A stretch of 64,000 nt of DNA from Schistocephalus solidus (Eukaryota > Platyhelminthes > Cestoda > Diphyllobothriidea > Diphyllobothriidae). The stretch covers positions 186,001 through 250,000 of the forward strand of contig WEDG01002901.1 of NCBI GenBank assembly GCA_017591395.1, written 5' to 3'. Positions 34,241-44,649 of this stretch are shown here, piece by piece. Each line of letters begins with the position of its first letter. The first letter of the stretch is position 1. The notes beneath the pieces were generated by a model. It saw nothing but the letters and a program-made list of their open reading frames with translations, was not told the DNA's origin and made no database searches. The translations under genes were made by a program, and so were the position numbers.

Positions 34241-34303
34241 ATGGTTGGCTAAAGTTTGAGCCAATAGACGTCCAGAGTTTTAAGTTATCCGGTCGATAGT
34301 GGC
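34241..34303 (+). repeat. 63-bp direct repeat, copy 1
   Basis: Starts ATGGTTGGCTAAAGTTTGAG and ends GGTCGATAGTGGC. It is identical by eye to 35127-35189. Confidence 0.9.
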
Positions 34304-35126
34304 ATCTTCCAGTTTGGGAAGGGTTTTATCTGGAATAATTTTTAACCCGCCCTGTAGTTTCACTTGCATTTAGAATTTCTAAACTGCAAGCTATATACCA
34401 TCGATTTAAGGCGAATCATACATTCCCCTGCTCTTTCTAGAAGGAACCATACATAACTCATAAAATTGTTCAATGGATATAGCACACAGTGTTTCCCTCG
34501 TAAGCAGCATTAATAGACAGACAAATAGCATGCAATTCGAGCAGCCATTTCACGGCTTTTTAAAATTGAAAGATACCGTTTAATTGAGTGGAACAATTAT
34601 CGAATACTAAATTTGCTACAAAATGGCTGCAAAGGAGGGCACTTTTATGTTTGCTTTCTGTTAAATATATTCCGATTTATAAGAGCGTTGACAATTAATG
34701 AAAAAATACAACTTAGAGTCATGTTTAGCGAGTGTGCCGGTTGCCGGCGGCCAGAACGACGCTCCATCAAAACCCGGCGTCTTGATTTAACTGGAATATC
34801 TTGCAATTATGGCGCAGGCTTTTCACTACTACAAACGCACGTAAATAGTCCTTTTGAAACGAAACCGTATTATAGACTTTCAGGTGATGCTAAGTTAGAT
34901 TTTTTAAATTAGTTTTACACTTAGAAGAAGGGGGCAAACACCCTGACAAACACCCTAACACCCTAACACATACTGAAATATCGGCATCCCAAGAAATTTA
35001 ATCAAATTAAGTTGAATTCTTTGGGAACACAATAACTTTATTGTGTAAATTTTCGAATCTGGTGCCCCAGACAAATGGGAGATGTACAGAAAACAGTTAA
35101 CCTTAAATAATGCCTAACAAGATTTT
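34304..35126. other. Unassigned DNA between the 63-bp repeats
   Basis: A/T-rich, no recognised domain. Contains ACACCCTGACAAACACCCTAACACCC-like sequence near 34938-34970, reminiscent of telomere-type repeats. Confidence 0.4.
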
Positions 35127-35189
35127 ATGGTTGGCTAAAGTTTGAGCCAATAGACGTCCAGAGTTTTAAGTTATCCGGTCGATAGTGGC
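35127..35189 (+). repeat. 63-bp direct repeat, copy 2
   Basis: The second copy of the repeat at 34241. It lies immediately 3' (minus strand) of the PLE at 35190-36030 and may be that element's terminal sequence. Confidence 0.9.
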
Positions 35190-36030
35190 TGTTTTCGCCT
35201 CCACTTGACCTTGAAAAATTTTTACTTGGCATCTTAATCGATATGCCTGTTAATGTATGCCTCGTCTGAGTGCATTGCTTCCACGAATTCACGGCCCTTC
35301 ATTGTTGGGCAGGCGCCAACGATGTGGGTATCCTTCCATGCAAATAGGTGTCCAGTGTGTACATGGCTACCTGAGATAAGGTGTCTCAACTCCTCATCGC
35401 AAACTGATGTTCATGTAAACGGGTGGATATAGATTTCCCGGTTTGGCCACAATAAACTGCATCACAACTGGAACACGGTATTTTGTAGATGACTTCTTTT
35501 CTATTGAAATAGCCAACCCTGTCCTTAGGGTGAACAAGCTGGGTGTGCAAAGTTGTTGTAGGTTTGTGCGCTATTTGTACATGGTATTTCTTGAGCTGTC
35601 TTTCAACGAGCTCAGATACATTCTTTACATACGGGAGGGTTCGCCAGTTGTTTGTGACGCCTGGCAGGTCGTAGCTCTGAAAATAACTTTTTCTTTTAAC
35701 TTTTGTCGTCGCATACATCGACGGACCAAGTCGGGAGGATATCCATTTTGTGAAAATAATTTGAAAAGATATTTCATTTCTGTTCGATATGTTTCTTCAT
35801 CGGAACAGTGAGTTTTTGCTCGACTTAGCAAGCTGTTAACAGAGCTGCATTTGTGTTCTGCCACTGCATGACACGGTTAAAAGTAGCAGGACTCATCAGT
35901 GTGTCCTCCGGCGTCCCTCGTGAGCTTTCTGGTAGATATTTCGGTAGGGATGCCTTGTATGGCCGTCCAACCAGGTCATGGGAATAGGAAACAACCCACC
36001 CGCTTAAAATAGGTGGCCTTACGGTAAATT
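35190..36030 (-). mobile_element. Penelope-like element fragment with GIY-YIG domain
   Basis: On the minus strand a thumb/connector region (NSLLSRAKTHCSDEETYRTE, FSQNGYPPDLVRRCMRR) is followed, after a frame change near 35700, by LPYVKNVSELVERQLKKYHV and AHKPTTTLHTQLVHPKDRV. Then comes the GIY-YIG endonuclease start, EVIYKIPCSSCDAVYCGQTG, with SISTRLHEHQFAMR. The Y-C-G-Q-T-G and R-L-x-E-H motifs mark the nuclease. The RT core is missing and the tail is degraded. This lineage is distinct from the copies at 55-61 kb, which have the VSEATER signature. Confidence 0.8.
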
Positions 36031-36054
36031 TCATGAAGAGTAAGTATCCCCGTG

Positions 36055-36225
36055 TCTTAGCGCTAACACTAACCCTAACATAAAAGTAAACTGTCCCCTT
36101 AATCTTAAACCTAACCCCACCCTAAACCTAAACCTACAGGTAAGACCATAATAACGTTGACGCTTAGCCTGCTCATGATTCTAACCCCAACTCTAGCCCT
36201 CACCGTAATCCTAAACATAATTTCC
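36055..36225 (+). repeat. Degenerate telomere-like (CTAACC/CCTAAA) stretch
   Basis: Repeated imperfect motifs: AACACTAACCCTAACAT, CCTAACCCCACCCTAAACC, TAAACCTACAGG, CTAACCCCAACTCTAGCCC and AATCCTAAACATAA. The spacing is irregular, but the C-rich strand bias is consistent over about 170 bp. An interstitial telomere-like tract is the simplest reading. Confidence 0.55.
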
Positions 36226-36230
36226 TTGGA

Positions 36231-37329
36231 ATTTAGCGCAAAGCCACATGTAATGTGGGCGTTTCCTTTTTCCATATTCTGTTTAGGCGGCCATACAAGG
36301 CGCCCTTGCTGACATTTACTTTTTCAAATGCAAGCTTTTTATCTCCTCAGAAAGTACTCGGCTCACTTGCAGTAAATCATTCGGCATAAAGTCTTATAGG
36401 TTCAGTCCAAAAGTTTTATTCCCTTGACTTAGTCCGTTCCTTTGATCATTACAAGTGCAACAGTGAATTTTCTCATTTCATGTAATTGTCCTGAAGAATT
36501 CCACCGAGTTTTAGTTTCTTCTAACCATGTGCAATACTTTTCTGGCCCTTGAATTTTGGATCCTCCTTCGTTTCTTCATCACTGGCCATCTTGCCCCTGT
36601 CGATAAGTTTGCTTAACTTTGCTGCACCCCACTCGGATGAACAGTTTGCGCGTGTTACGTCTTGTTCAGTGAGAATGGAATAAGCCTTCGACCTATCATG
36701 CCCTCACACCAGGTGGGAATTATAGCCATTCCTACTCATGCCTTGAATCGCCTATACTTGCATAATTTACCTTCAGGTTGCAAGCAGGCTTTACGCCTGG
36801 ATTTACCGTCTACTTTGTACAAAGTGACTTTTATTTTTGACATCCGGCTGCTACGGCAGAACTGTTAACACACAGAGTAAACGATGTCAGCGACATCTCT
36901 GTAAATCGTTGACCCGAATGGGCTGCTGTAGCGTTCAGCAAAAAGCAGCCTGTCTGCCGTTCTGACCTCGTCACACTTCCAGATACCGAGCCCTAATTAC
37001 ACCGGAAGTTGCGGAACGATTACCCCATGGATTGCCACAGGCTGTGCGCCAGTAAACGTTTCCTGGTTGACCGCCCTGGTTGACGCGACACATTCACACT
37101 CATGAGTAATTGTCTTCCGGCCTCGATTTTATGTATTCTGATAGGCCTCCACTTTTCAGAGGAGCTCAGATTAGCGATCCATCCATTTTATGTGAAATCC
37201 TGGTGTGCTGTGCGGGGGGGCAGGTCTTTTATCTAGCGCGCGCAGACGATCTCTCTAGGTCTGTCAGCAACTGCGCCAAATCTCGCATCAGGCAGCTGAT
37301 CGGGTTGGACAGTGGACTGGCGTCCTTCA
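36231..37329. other. No recognised gene
   Basis: A weak repeat match to 29.95 kb occurs at about 36368-36415. Otherwise nothing recognised. Confidence 0.4.
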
Positions 37330-37720
37330 GGGCGCAGAGCGAGAGTGAGATCGGCTTTCTCCTCGCATATTCCCCACTAAAGAATCTGACGTGCTTGAGT
37401 CTATCGCGGTGCGCTAAATGCCGTGGCTTGGACGGTTACCAACTGACGGAATAGCTCGGTTCTCCTCCCAAGACGGGGAGTCAGGCTGCGATAACTCCTT
37501 AATGTGACTTTTATGACCTTCTCATTCAGTTCCGACGTGAGCCGCCTCCCTTACCTGTTGTATGTAATCCTGGCTCTTTGTTAGTAGGCCAGCGATGTGG
37601 TGGCACGCCTGGGTGTGGGTTCACGTCACACCAGCCACCTGCGTCTGATCCCGCGCCTGGTATCCTGGAATCTGTCTTGACACTGGGCCCAGGTGAACTA
37701 GGAGGAGAGTGTGATGGATG
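37330..37720 (-). repeat. Dispersed repeat family B, reverse copy
   Basis: Reverse complement carries AAGTCACATTAAGGAGTTATC, TTCCGTCAGTTGGTAACCG, CCAAGCCACGGCATTTAGCG and ACCTGGGCCCAGTGTCAAGA (minus strand of the 37690 region). It matches the order in the 6.1-6.6 kb copy. Confidence 0.6.
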
Positions 37721-39649
37721 CTGCGCAGTTCGAATATTACTATCAAATAATTTCGGTGCAAGACACCCTTCGTGCACTCACAATGCTGTGGGGCACACAA
37801 TGGTCATTGTCGGCAACGGTGGTCTATCTGTCGATTAGCAATACTTTAAGGACTTGTACGCTCCATTCAATCCGACCCTCTCTCGCATACTGCCTGGAAT
37901 TTTGACTACGAGTACTTTGCGAGTGTGCTTCCTTGTGATGTTTTTAATGCCTCACTCCACTTGCATAATGAAACTGCAGTAGGCTGGTGCTTGGCGTGTC
38001 TACCTTGGCTGTGTGCCTTAGGTGACCGCTCACCAACTTTGAATGGACGTACTAATAGCTGGCCTACCACAAACACCGCCCGTTCCCATGGCACTTATGC
38101 ATGTGTACATACGTGTGTGGTACTGCCACTGACGAATGTGGTCCATTTGGCTGCAACTTGATCTCATCTTGTAGGGATGGTTTTGGGTGTGACTAGTAGT
38201 ACCAGTTTTACGTTGAAGGTTTCGACCTTGCGAAGGTTGGGGGGGTGGTGGATGGGGCGGCCGACAAACCCAGGCAAGCACTGGCGTTTTTCTGCATGGC
38301 CGACTGCCTTCTTCGGCGACGTGGTGATCCGATGCAGCAAATGTTAGTCCTCGGTTCCCTCGACCCTCGAGTATGCAGAGGTGGATCTTTGAAGGTATTC
38401 TTAACAGTGAAATGGACGGACACCTCAAAGTTGATTGTCATCTCGGAGCAAACGAAATCTGCCCACTTGCGGTTGGGGGGTCCGGGAGAGAACGAGTAAC
38501 CATCTTTCTAACCGCAAAGCGGCACTGCAGAAAATAACTGGGACGTGGCTGTGGTAGGCTGCGATAAGAACTGTTATGTGCGATCTTACTGCTAGTTCAT
38601 CGTAAAATCGAAGGTACACCCTTGACCTACCGTCACTCGGTCAGGTATACCCACTGAGGTGTACATTCTCCACTGATTTGACTTGCGCCTCAGAGTAAAA
38701 CGTCGTCTGATGAATAGGGGTTGTAAGCACATGACCACCTTTCTGACCTTCCCGGTGTGGCTGCCTGGGTAAGATTTAAGAAAATGGGATTTAGTTGCCT
38801 TTCAGATCTCTCCCTGATCAATCTACCTCGTAATGTTTTCTTTTTTTTGGTGTCCTCCCCATTCCTCACCCAGTTTATGCCATTGATTCCAGTTCCCCAC
38901 GCTGCCCATAAAAATGCCATACAGATACTGTTTTACGAGCATGGTGTGCCGACAGGACCTACTTTTCCTTCTAAGTGCAAAGCTGTTGTAAGGCTGTTCG
39001 CTGGTAGGCGTTGTCTGTTAGCCTTAGCAAAGGTTTGGTTGCATACACAGTCATTTTTGAAGGTATCCCGACTGCTTTCTTTTAGCAGGCAAGGCTGATA
39101 GAGCAAGAGGGTCGTACCTATCGTACCTGTACGTATGCCAAAGAGTGCCTGGTTTCGGATTGTGCGCCTTGTTACGTCTCGCGCTGCTGCACGCGTGATC
39201 ACAGTTATCTACATCTTGAGTGGCAAGCTATGCTGTTTAGCCTTCGTGCCAATCTTTGTCAGGCGAACGAATTTCACATCCACCATGCATCTACTCCATA
39301 AGGTTGATACGGACATTCGGCTGCGATCACGCCTGATCTAGCCATAATATTGTCACGAATAGCCTATCTCCGTGCCTTGCAATCTGTCGTGGCGGTTCTA
39401 ATGAGTCTGACCTCCTCTTTGTCGGCTCTGTGGATCCAAATGCCTCCTTACTTTCTTGCCGACCTGTATCCAGTTACATTTCTATGCGGCCTCTTCATCG
39501 CCTATACTTAGGCAGCGACGTGAGATGTAAGCACTAGCAATGAACTCATAAAGATGTGAAATGGGCCTACCTAAGCCGCTCCAATCATCTCGGTTATCTT
39601 GAAATATCCCCGTGGGTAAGGATAGGTTATGTAAGCCCTTTGGGTTTAA
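37721..39649. other. No recognised gene
   Basis: No domain, RNA gene or clear repeat recognised. Composition is close to 50% GC in places, without a convincing exon. Confidence 0.4.
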
Positions 39650-39968
39650 TATACACCTACGAAACGGGTCAAGAGTTTAAATTTGCAGCCATGAAATTCA
39701 TCGCGTATGCCAGATGCAAGACAAGCTGAGAATTGATTGAAGCCTAGGCCTCCGTTGAGAATTCGTTCAACCGATTTATCGAGCTGGCCCCGGCATATAA
39801 GGCCCTGCGTAGTCACCTCCGGACTGGCGCCACTGGTGTCTGATTGGCCCTTGCCCCCTCCCTATAAATGTTACCGTTTATGTTGCTATTTTATCTCTGA
39901 CGATGGACTCCAGTAAGAATGCGAAAACTCAGACAAATAAAACCATGTTTCCGGTGAACAAACAACCT
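39650..39968 (+). mobile_element. Penelope-like element, 3' end
   Basis: The + frame reads TYETGQEFKFAAMKFIAYA, then, past a stop, ELIEA, NSFNRFIDLAPAYKALRSHL. This is the conserved C-terminal tail after the GIY-YIG domain. It is followed by the terminal sequence TCTGACGATGGACTCCAGTAAG and AACAAACAACCTTCTTC, also found at the ends of the PLE at 55.5-56.6 kb. Confidence 0.8.
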
Positions 39969-40111
39969 TCTTCTTCTTCTTCTTCTTCTTCTTCTTCTTC
40001 TTCTTCTTCTTCTTCTTCTTCTTCTTCTTCTTCTTCTTCTTTTTCTTCTTCTTCTTCTTCTTCTTCTTCTTCTTCTTCTTCTTCTTCTGCTTCTTCTTCT
40101 TCTCCTTGTTC
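39968..40111 (+). repeat. (TTC)n microsatellite
   Basis: About 140 bp of nearly pure TTC repeats, with a few interruptions (TTTTTC near 40040, TGC and TCC near the end). It begins exactly at the PLE terminal sequence CAACCTTCTTC. Confidence 0.95.
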
Positions 40112-40199
40112 ATTTATAAATAGTTAGCTACTATATATGTTTCAGAAGGCCAGGTTTTGTTTATTATTTCATAGCTGCGGGAAGTAGCCCACTGTGTGT

Positions 40200-43100
40200 T
40201 AATTACTTCATTCGTATAACGACATGCGGTGTCTCCGGTGTTGAGTGTGCCTCCACACCCGGTATGTCTGACTCCCGAACATCCCGCCTCCCACCTCTCA
40301 AAAAGTCCTACAGTGAAGGCGACAGCAACCCCGTAGGCGGCCCAGGCTAACTAAAACAAAACCGTAACCCATAGTGGAGTTCGGCAGCCATCTGGGATGT
40401 CCGAGCAGCCCTATTTAGGGACAGCACTGCTTGCCTCCTCAAAGAGGAAGGGGCTAGAAAAGGTGTTCGAAACAAATGCTGGTTATCACGTCTTCTGCAG
40501 CTGGCCGCGGCTCGCAGATCGCGAAATACGCGGTCGTAAAACTCAAGCAAACAATAATACCCCCCGTCCCAATCCCCCTCGCCATACTCTCCAGGCTGCT
40601 CGGGTGAGTCCACTCACACTAGCAGCCTGGAATGTTCAACCCCTTTTAGAAAATCCTAGGAGCAACCGGCCGGAACGGAGGATTGCGCTAGTCGCTCGGG
40701 AGCTGGCGCGCTACAAGATGGACATTGGTGCTCTCAGCGAGACCAGATTCTCTGATCAGAGTAAGCTGGAGGAGGTGGGTGCCGGCTACACCTTCTTCTG
40801 GGGAGGCCGGCCAAAGGCAGAGCGACGCAATGCTGGTGTTGCTTTTGCCATCCGAAACGACATCGTGGGACGTCTGCCCTGTTTGCCGCTGGGTATCAAT
40901 GATCGCCTGATGAACCTCCGCCTGCCTCTTCGGGGAGAACAGTTCGCCACCATCATCAGCGCCTAAGCTCCCCCAATGACGAGCTCTGATGCGGCGAAGG
41001 ACAAATTCTACGAGGACCTGCACGCCCTGTTGGCGACTGTGTCGAAGGTGGACAAGTTAATTGTCCTTGGTGACTTCAACGCCCGTGTTGGGACGGACCA
41101 CGCTGCCTGGCAGGGAGTGCTGGGTCCTCACGGTCTCGGTAGCTGTAACGATAACGGCCTCCTTCTTCTGCGCACGTCTGCGGAACACCGTCTCCTGCTG
41201 ACAAACACTTTCTTCCGCCTTCGGACGCGGGAGAAGGCCACGTGGATGCACCCTCGGTCGCGGCGCTGGCATCTGCTGGACTATGTTCTCGTCCGGAGGC
41301 GAGATCGACGGGAAGTGCTGGTAACCAAGGCGATCAACGATGCCTATGATTGGACAGATCACCGCCTCGTCATCTCCCAGATGAGGCGCCGACTGCAACC
41401 CCGACGAAGGCCCCAAGGCAAGCGGCCGCCAGGTAAGTTGAATACTATTTTATTAAATTTGCCTGCTCACTGTTTTGATTTCAGCAACCAAATAACCGAG
41501 AACCTGGAGAACCTGCATGCTCCAGCTGATAATGCTACCGTGGAGACACGATGGTGTCAACGGCGAAATGTCATCCAGTCCACCGCCCTCGAAGTCCTCG
41601 AACGCGCACGTCGTCAACACCAGGACTGGTTTGACGACAATGACGCCGACATCAGCAACTTACTCGTGGAGAAGAATTGACTACACAAAGCCTACATGGA
41701 CCTTAGGACTGATGCCACCAAAGCAGCTTTCTTCAGATGCTGGCGCCTTGTGCAGCAACGACTGCGGGAGATGCAGGATGCCTGGATGATCCGAAAGGCT
41801 GAGGAAATTCAGGGGTATTCGGACCGCAATGAAATGAAAAACTTCTTCAAAGCCATAACGGCCCTCTATGGCCGGTGTATCAAGGGGACCGCACCGCTGC
41901 TCAGCTCTGACAGCAAAACACTGCTGACAGAGAAATCGCAAATTCTGAAGCGCTGCGCTGAGCACTTCAGAAATATCGTTAATTGCTCATCAGCCATCTC
42001 CGATGCTGCCATTGACCGGCTCCCTCAAGTGGACACGAACAATGACCTGGATCTGCCGCCTTCCCTACCAGAAACCATCCGGGCCGTGCAGCAGATTTCC
42101 AGCGGTAAAGCACCGGGATCCGACGCAATCCCACCGGAAGTCTACAAGCACGGTGGGCCCCGGCTGATGTCAGAACTCACAAAACTCTTCCAGGAGATGT
42201 GGCGCCAAGGACAAGTTCCTCAGGATTTCAAAGACGCGACCATCGTCCATCTCTACAAACGGAAGGGGGACGGGCAACTCTGTGATAATCACAGAGGCAT
42301 CTCGTTGCTCAACATCGCCGGTAAGATCTTCACCCGTATCCTTCTCAATCGTCTGAACGGTCACCTAGAGCAGGGTCAGCTTCCGGAAAGCCAATGTGGC
42401 TTCCGCCGACACCGCGGAACAACCGATATGATCTTTGCCGCCCGCCAGCTACAAGAGAAGTGTCAGGAAATGCGAACTCACCTATACACTACCTTCGTGG
42501 ATCTAACGAAAGCCTTTGACACGGTGAATCGTGACGGACTGTGGGAAGTCATGCAAAAATTCGGCTGTCCTGAGCGGTTCACGCACATGGTGCGTCAGCT
42601 TCATGACGGGATGACGGCGCGCGTCACTGACAACGGGACGGTATCCGAAGCATTCGCAGTGACCAACGGAGTGAAGCAGGGCTGCGTATTAGCTCCCAAC
42701 CGGTTAAGTCTCATGTTCTCGGCTATGCTGATGGACGCCTACCGTGATGAGCAGCCTGGTATCCGCATCGCCTACAGAACTGACGGGCACCTTCTCAACA
42801 GTCGGCCTATGCAGGCTTCAACGCGCGTGTCTACGACTACAATCCCTGACTTGCTCTTCGCGGACGACTGCGCCCTTAAACACCGTAACGGAGGAGGACA
42901 TGCAAAGGAGCATGGACCTCTTCGCCGAAGGCTGCGCCGATTTTGGATTAACAATCAGTACAGCCAAAACGGTTGTCATGCACCAGCCGCCACCCAGCGT
43001 GGAATACAATGCTCCTCGAATCAATGTCAACGGTGCTCAACTAACAAAACGTGAAAACCTTCGCTTATCTAGGAAGCACGCTGTCACGCAACACGAGAAT

Positions 43101-43765
43101 CGATGACGAAGTTGCCCAACGGATCTCCAAAGCTAGTCAGGATTTCGGCCGGCTGCAGGCCTCCGTGTGAAATCGCCACGGTATTCACCTTAACACCAAA
43201 CTGAAGATGTACAAGGCCGTCATTTTGATGGCACTCCTTTACGGAGCGGAGACCTAGACCGTCTACTCGAACCAAGCCAGGAAGCTGAATCACTTTCATC
43301 TCAGCTGCCTCCGCAGAATACTGAAGCTGAGAGGGCAAGACAGGATCCTGGACACGGAAGTCCTGGAGCGGACCGGAGTCCTCAGCATCCACGCCATGCT
43401 GAGGCAAGTGTAACTGCGATGGAGCGGCCACCTTTTAAGAATGCACGACGAGCGACTTCCCAAACAACTTTTCTACGGAGATGTCGCTACGGGTTCTCGC
43501 CGGCAGGGAGGTCAAAATTGACGCTAGAAGGACAATTTAAAGAAATCGCTGAAGCAACTGCAAATCAACGCGGCGACCTGGGAAGACCTCGCCCTGCATA
43601 GACCGGCATGGAGAAGATCCTTGAAGACTGGTTCAGCAATCTATGAGGCCAACTGGATCGCCGCCGCCAAGGCCAAAAGAGCCGCACGAAAGTCACCAGT
43701 GCCCCGGACCAACATCGTCGATGCCCAGGTCCTGCCAACATGTCCACGCTGTCAACGCGCATATC
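40200..43765 (+). mobile_element. RTE-like LINE, nearly full length
   Basis: Starts with a 5' leader shared with the fragment at 1-236. It carries an endonuclease-RT polyprotein and breaks off inside a C-terminal zinc-finger motif (CPRCQRAYPT) at about 43765, where DNA-transposon sequence begins. The 3' UTR and tail are missing, which is opposite to the usual 5' truncation. Confidence 0.85.
40397..43765 (+). pseudogene. Endonuclease-reverse transcriptase of the RTE-like LINE
   Basis: One frame from 40397 to about 42880 holds the whole endonuclease and RT core, broken by a TAA (40964-40966) and a TGA (41678-41680). Visible motifs are LAAWNVQPLL, the catalytic-Glu [39 protein letters not shown] (terminal His), SGKAPGSDAIPPEVYKHGG, NHRGISLLNIAGKIFTRIL, CGFRRHRGTTDM, TFVDLTKAFDTVNRDGL, GVKQGCVLAP and LLFADDCAL. 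An extra A in the run near 42880 shifts the frame. Downstream blocks ([49 protein letters not shown]) continue with further stops to CPRCQRAYPT. The element copies itself by target-primed reverse transcription; this copy is inactive. Confidence 0.88.
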
Positions 43766-43769
43766 CTAC

Positions 43770-44603
43770 CTAAAATGGAACAAAAGTATCTTGCGATGAA
43801 TCGGTAACACATATATTGGAAAACACACAACGACATTTTCACCTAAAGACTGCATGAAACGGTTGCTTAACTTATCATTGAGCTGCCTTAGGAGCCCCAA
43901 ATGAACGTACTCACCGCTACCCATTGACGTTATGACTGGGTTAATGACTTCACTCCCCAAAAGTGTTCGTGCGGCTGAGGGTAGGTCCTCGGTTAAGTAT
44001 GGCTTGATCAGTTTTAAAAGACTGTTCAGATCAATGTATTCCAATTGTGAACGAACTGCACATTTTTACATTCCGTCGCATAAAGTTAGCTCACATTCTG
44101 CAATTGCAGTAGACGTAGACACAGACGGCTATTTATCACCAGGCATTTGTGACCCCGACGACTATGCGGAGGGGAAATATGACTAGTCATAAGAGGGTGA
44201 GGACTCTCTGTCAGATGACCAACTGTCGGATGAGAAAGACGAATAAGAGGAGTCAGAAGGGTACCTTTCTCTCAAATTTTCTTTCATACGCCTTAAAGTA
44301 TAAATATAGTTTGCGCTATAAACGACGTCTACAGGTTATATTGGAAATTCCTCTCATCATACTCATTTAAGTGAGAGAGACAGTTATCAATAGGACAAAA
44401 CGAGAACAACAACATCCGTCAGCATTTGCGTCCCTTTACAGCGTGTCTCAGCAGGAAAAGACGCCCATGGCTGCGCGAGCACAGGCAATCACCCATCCAA
44501 TCGATAAACCAATAAACCACACACTATCGTTTTTCGCCAATCAAATGGCGGGTGCTACTGGTCGCGAAAAATGAGCTCGAATTGCGATGCGTTGCTATTA
44601 GGG
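43770..44603 (-). mobile_element. 5' end of a CCCTAATA-type DNA transposon (second copy)
   Basis: On the minus strand it starts CCCTAATAGCAACGCATCG at 44603, like the right end of the 3.9-kb element (51177). It encodes the same N-terminal transposase region: YPSDSSYSSFSSDSWSSD (near 44230), then LNSLLKLIKPYLTEDLPSAA, RTLLGS and MGSGEYVHLGLLRQLNDKL. Internal stops are present. The rest of the element is replaced by the LINE that ends at about 43765. Confidence 0.75.
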
Positions 44604-44649
44604 ACAGAGGGAAGGAGGCCGCAGTTAGAGCGTCCAAGTTGTTCCGCGA

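Noticed and set aside
34304..35126. LTR retrotransposon with 63-bp LTRs
   Set aside because: Repeats are too short for LTRs and no retroviral-type coding sequence lies between them.
36055..36225. A true chromosome end
   Set aside because: The repeats are irregular and unique sequence continues on both sides, so at most it is an interstitial remnant.
39886..40127. Reading frames of polySer and polyLys across the TTC array
   Set aside because: They are translations of a microsatellite next to a PLE end, with no other coding sign.
41433..41484. An apparent GTAAGT...TTTCAG intron inside the RTE-like LINE
   Set aside because: It is 52 bp, not a multiple of 3, so splicing would shift the frame. 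The frame reads through it without a stop, and the residues ([11 protein letters not shown]...) fit the connector of related LINEs as I recall them.
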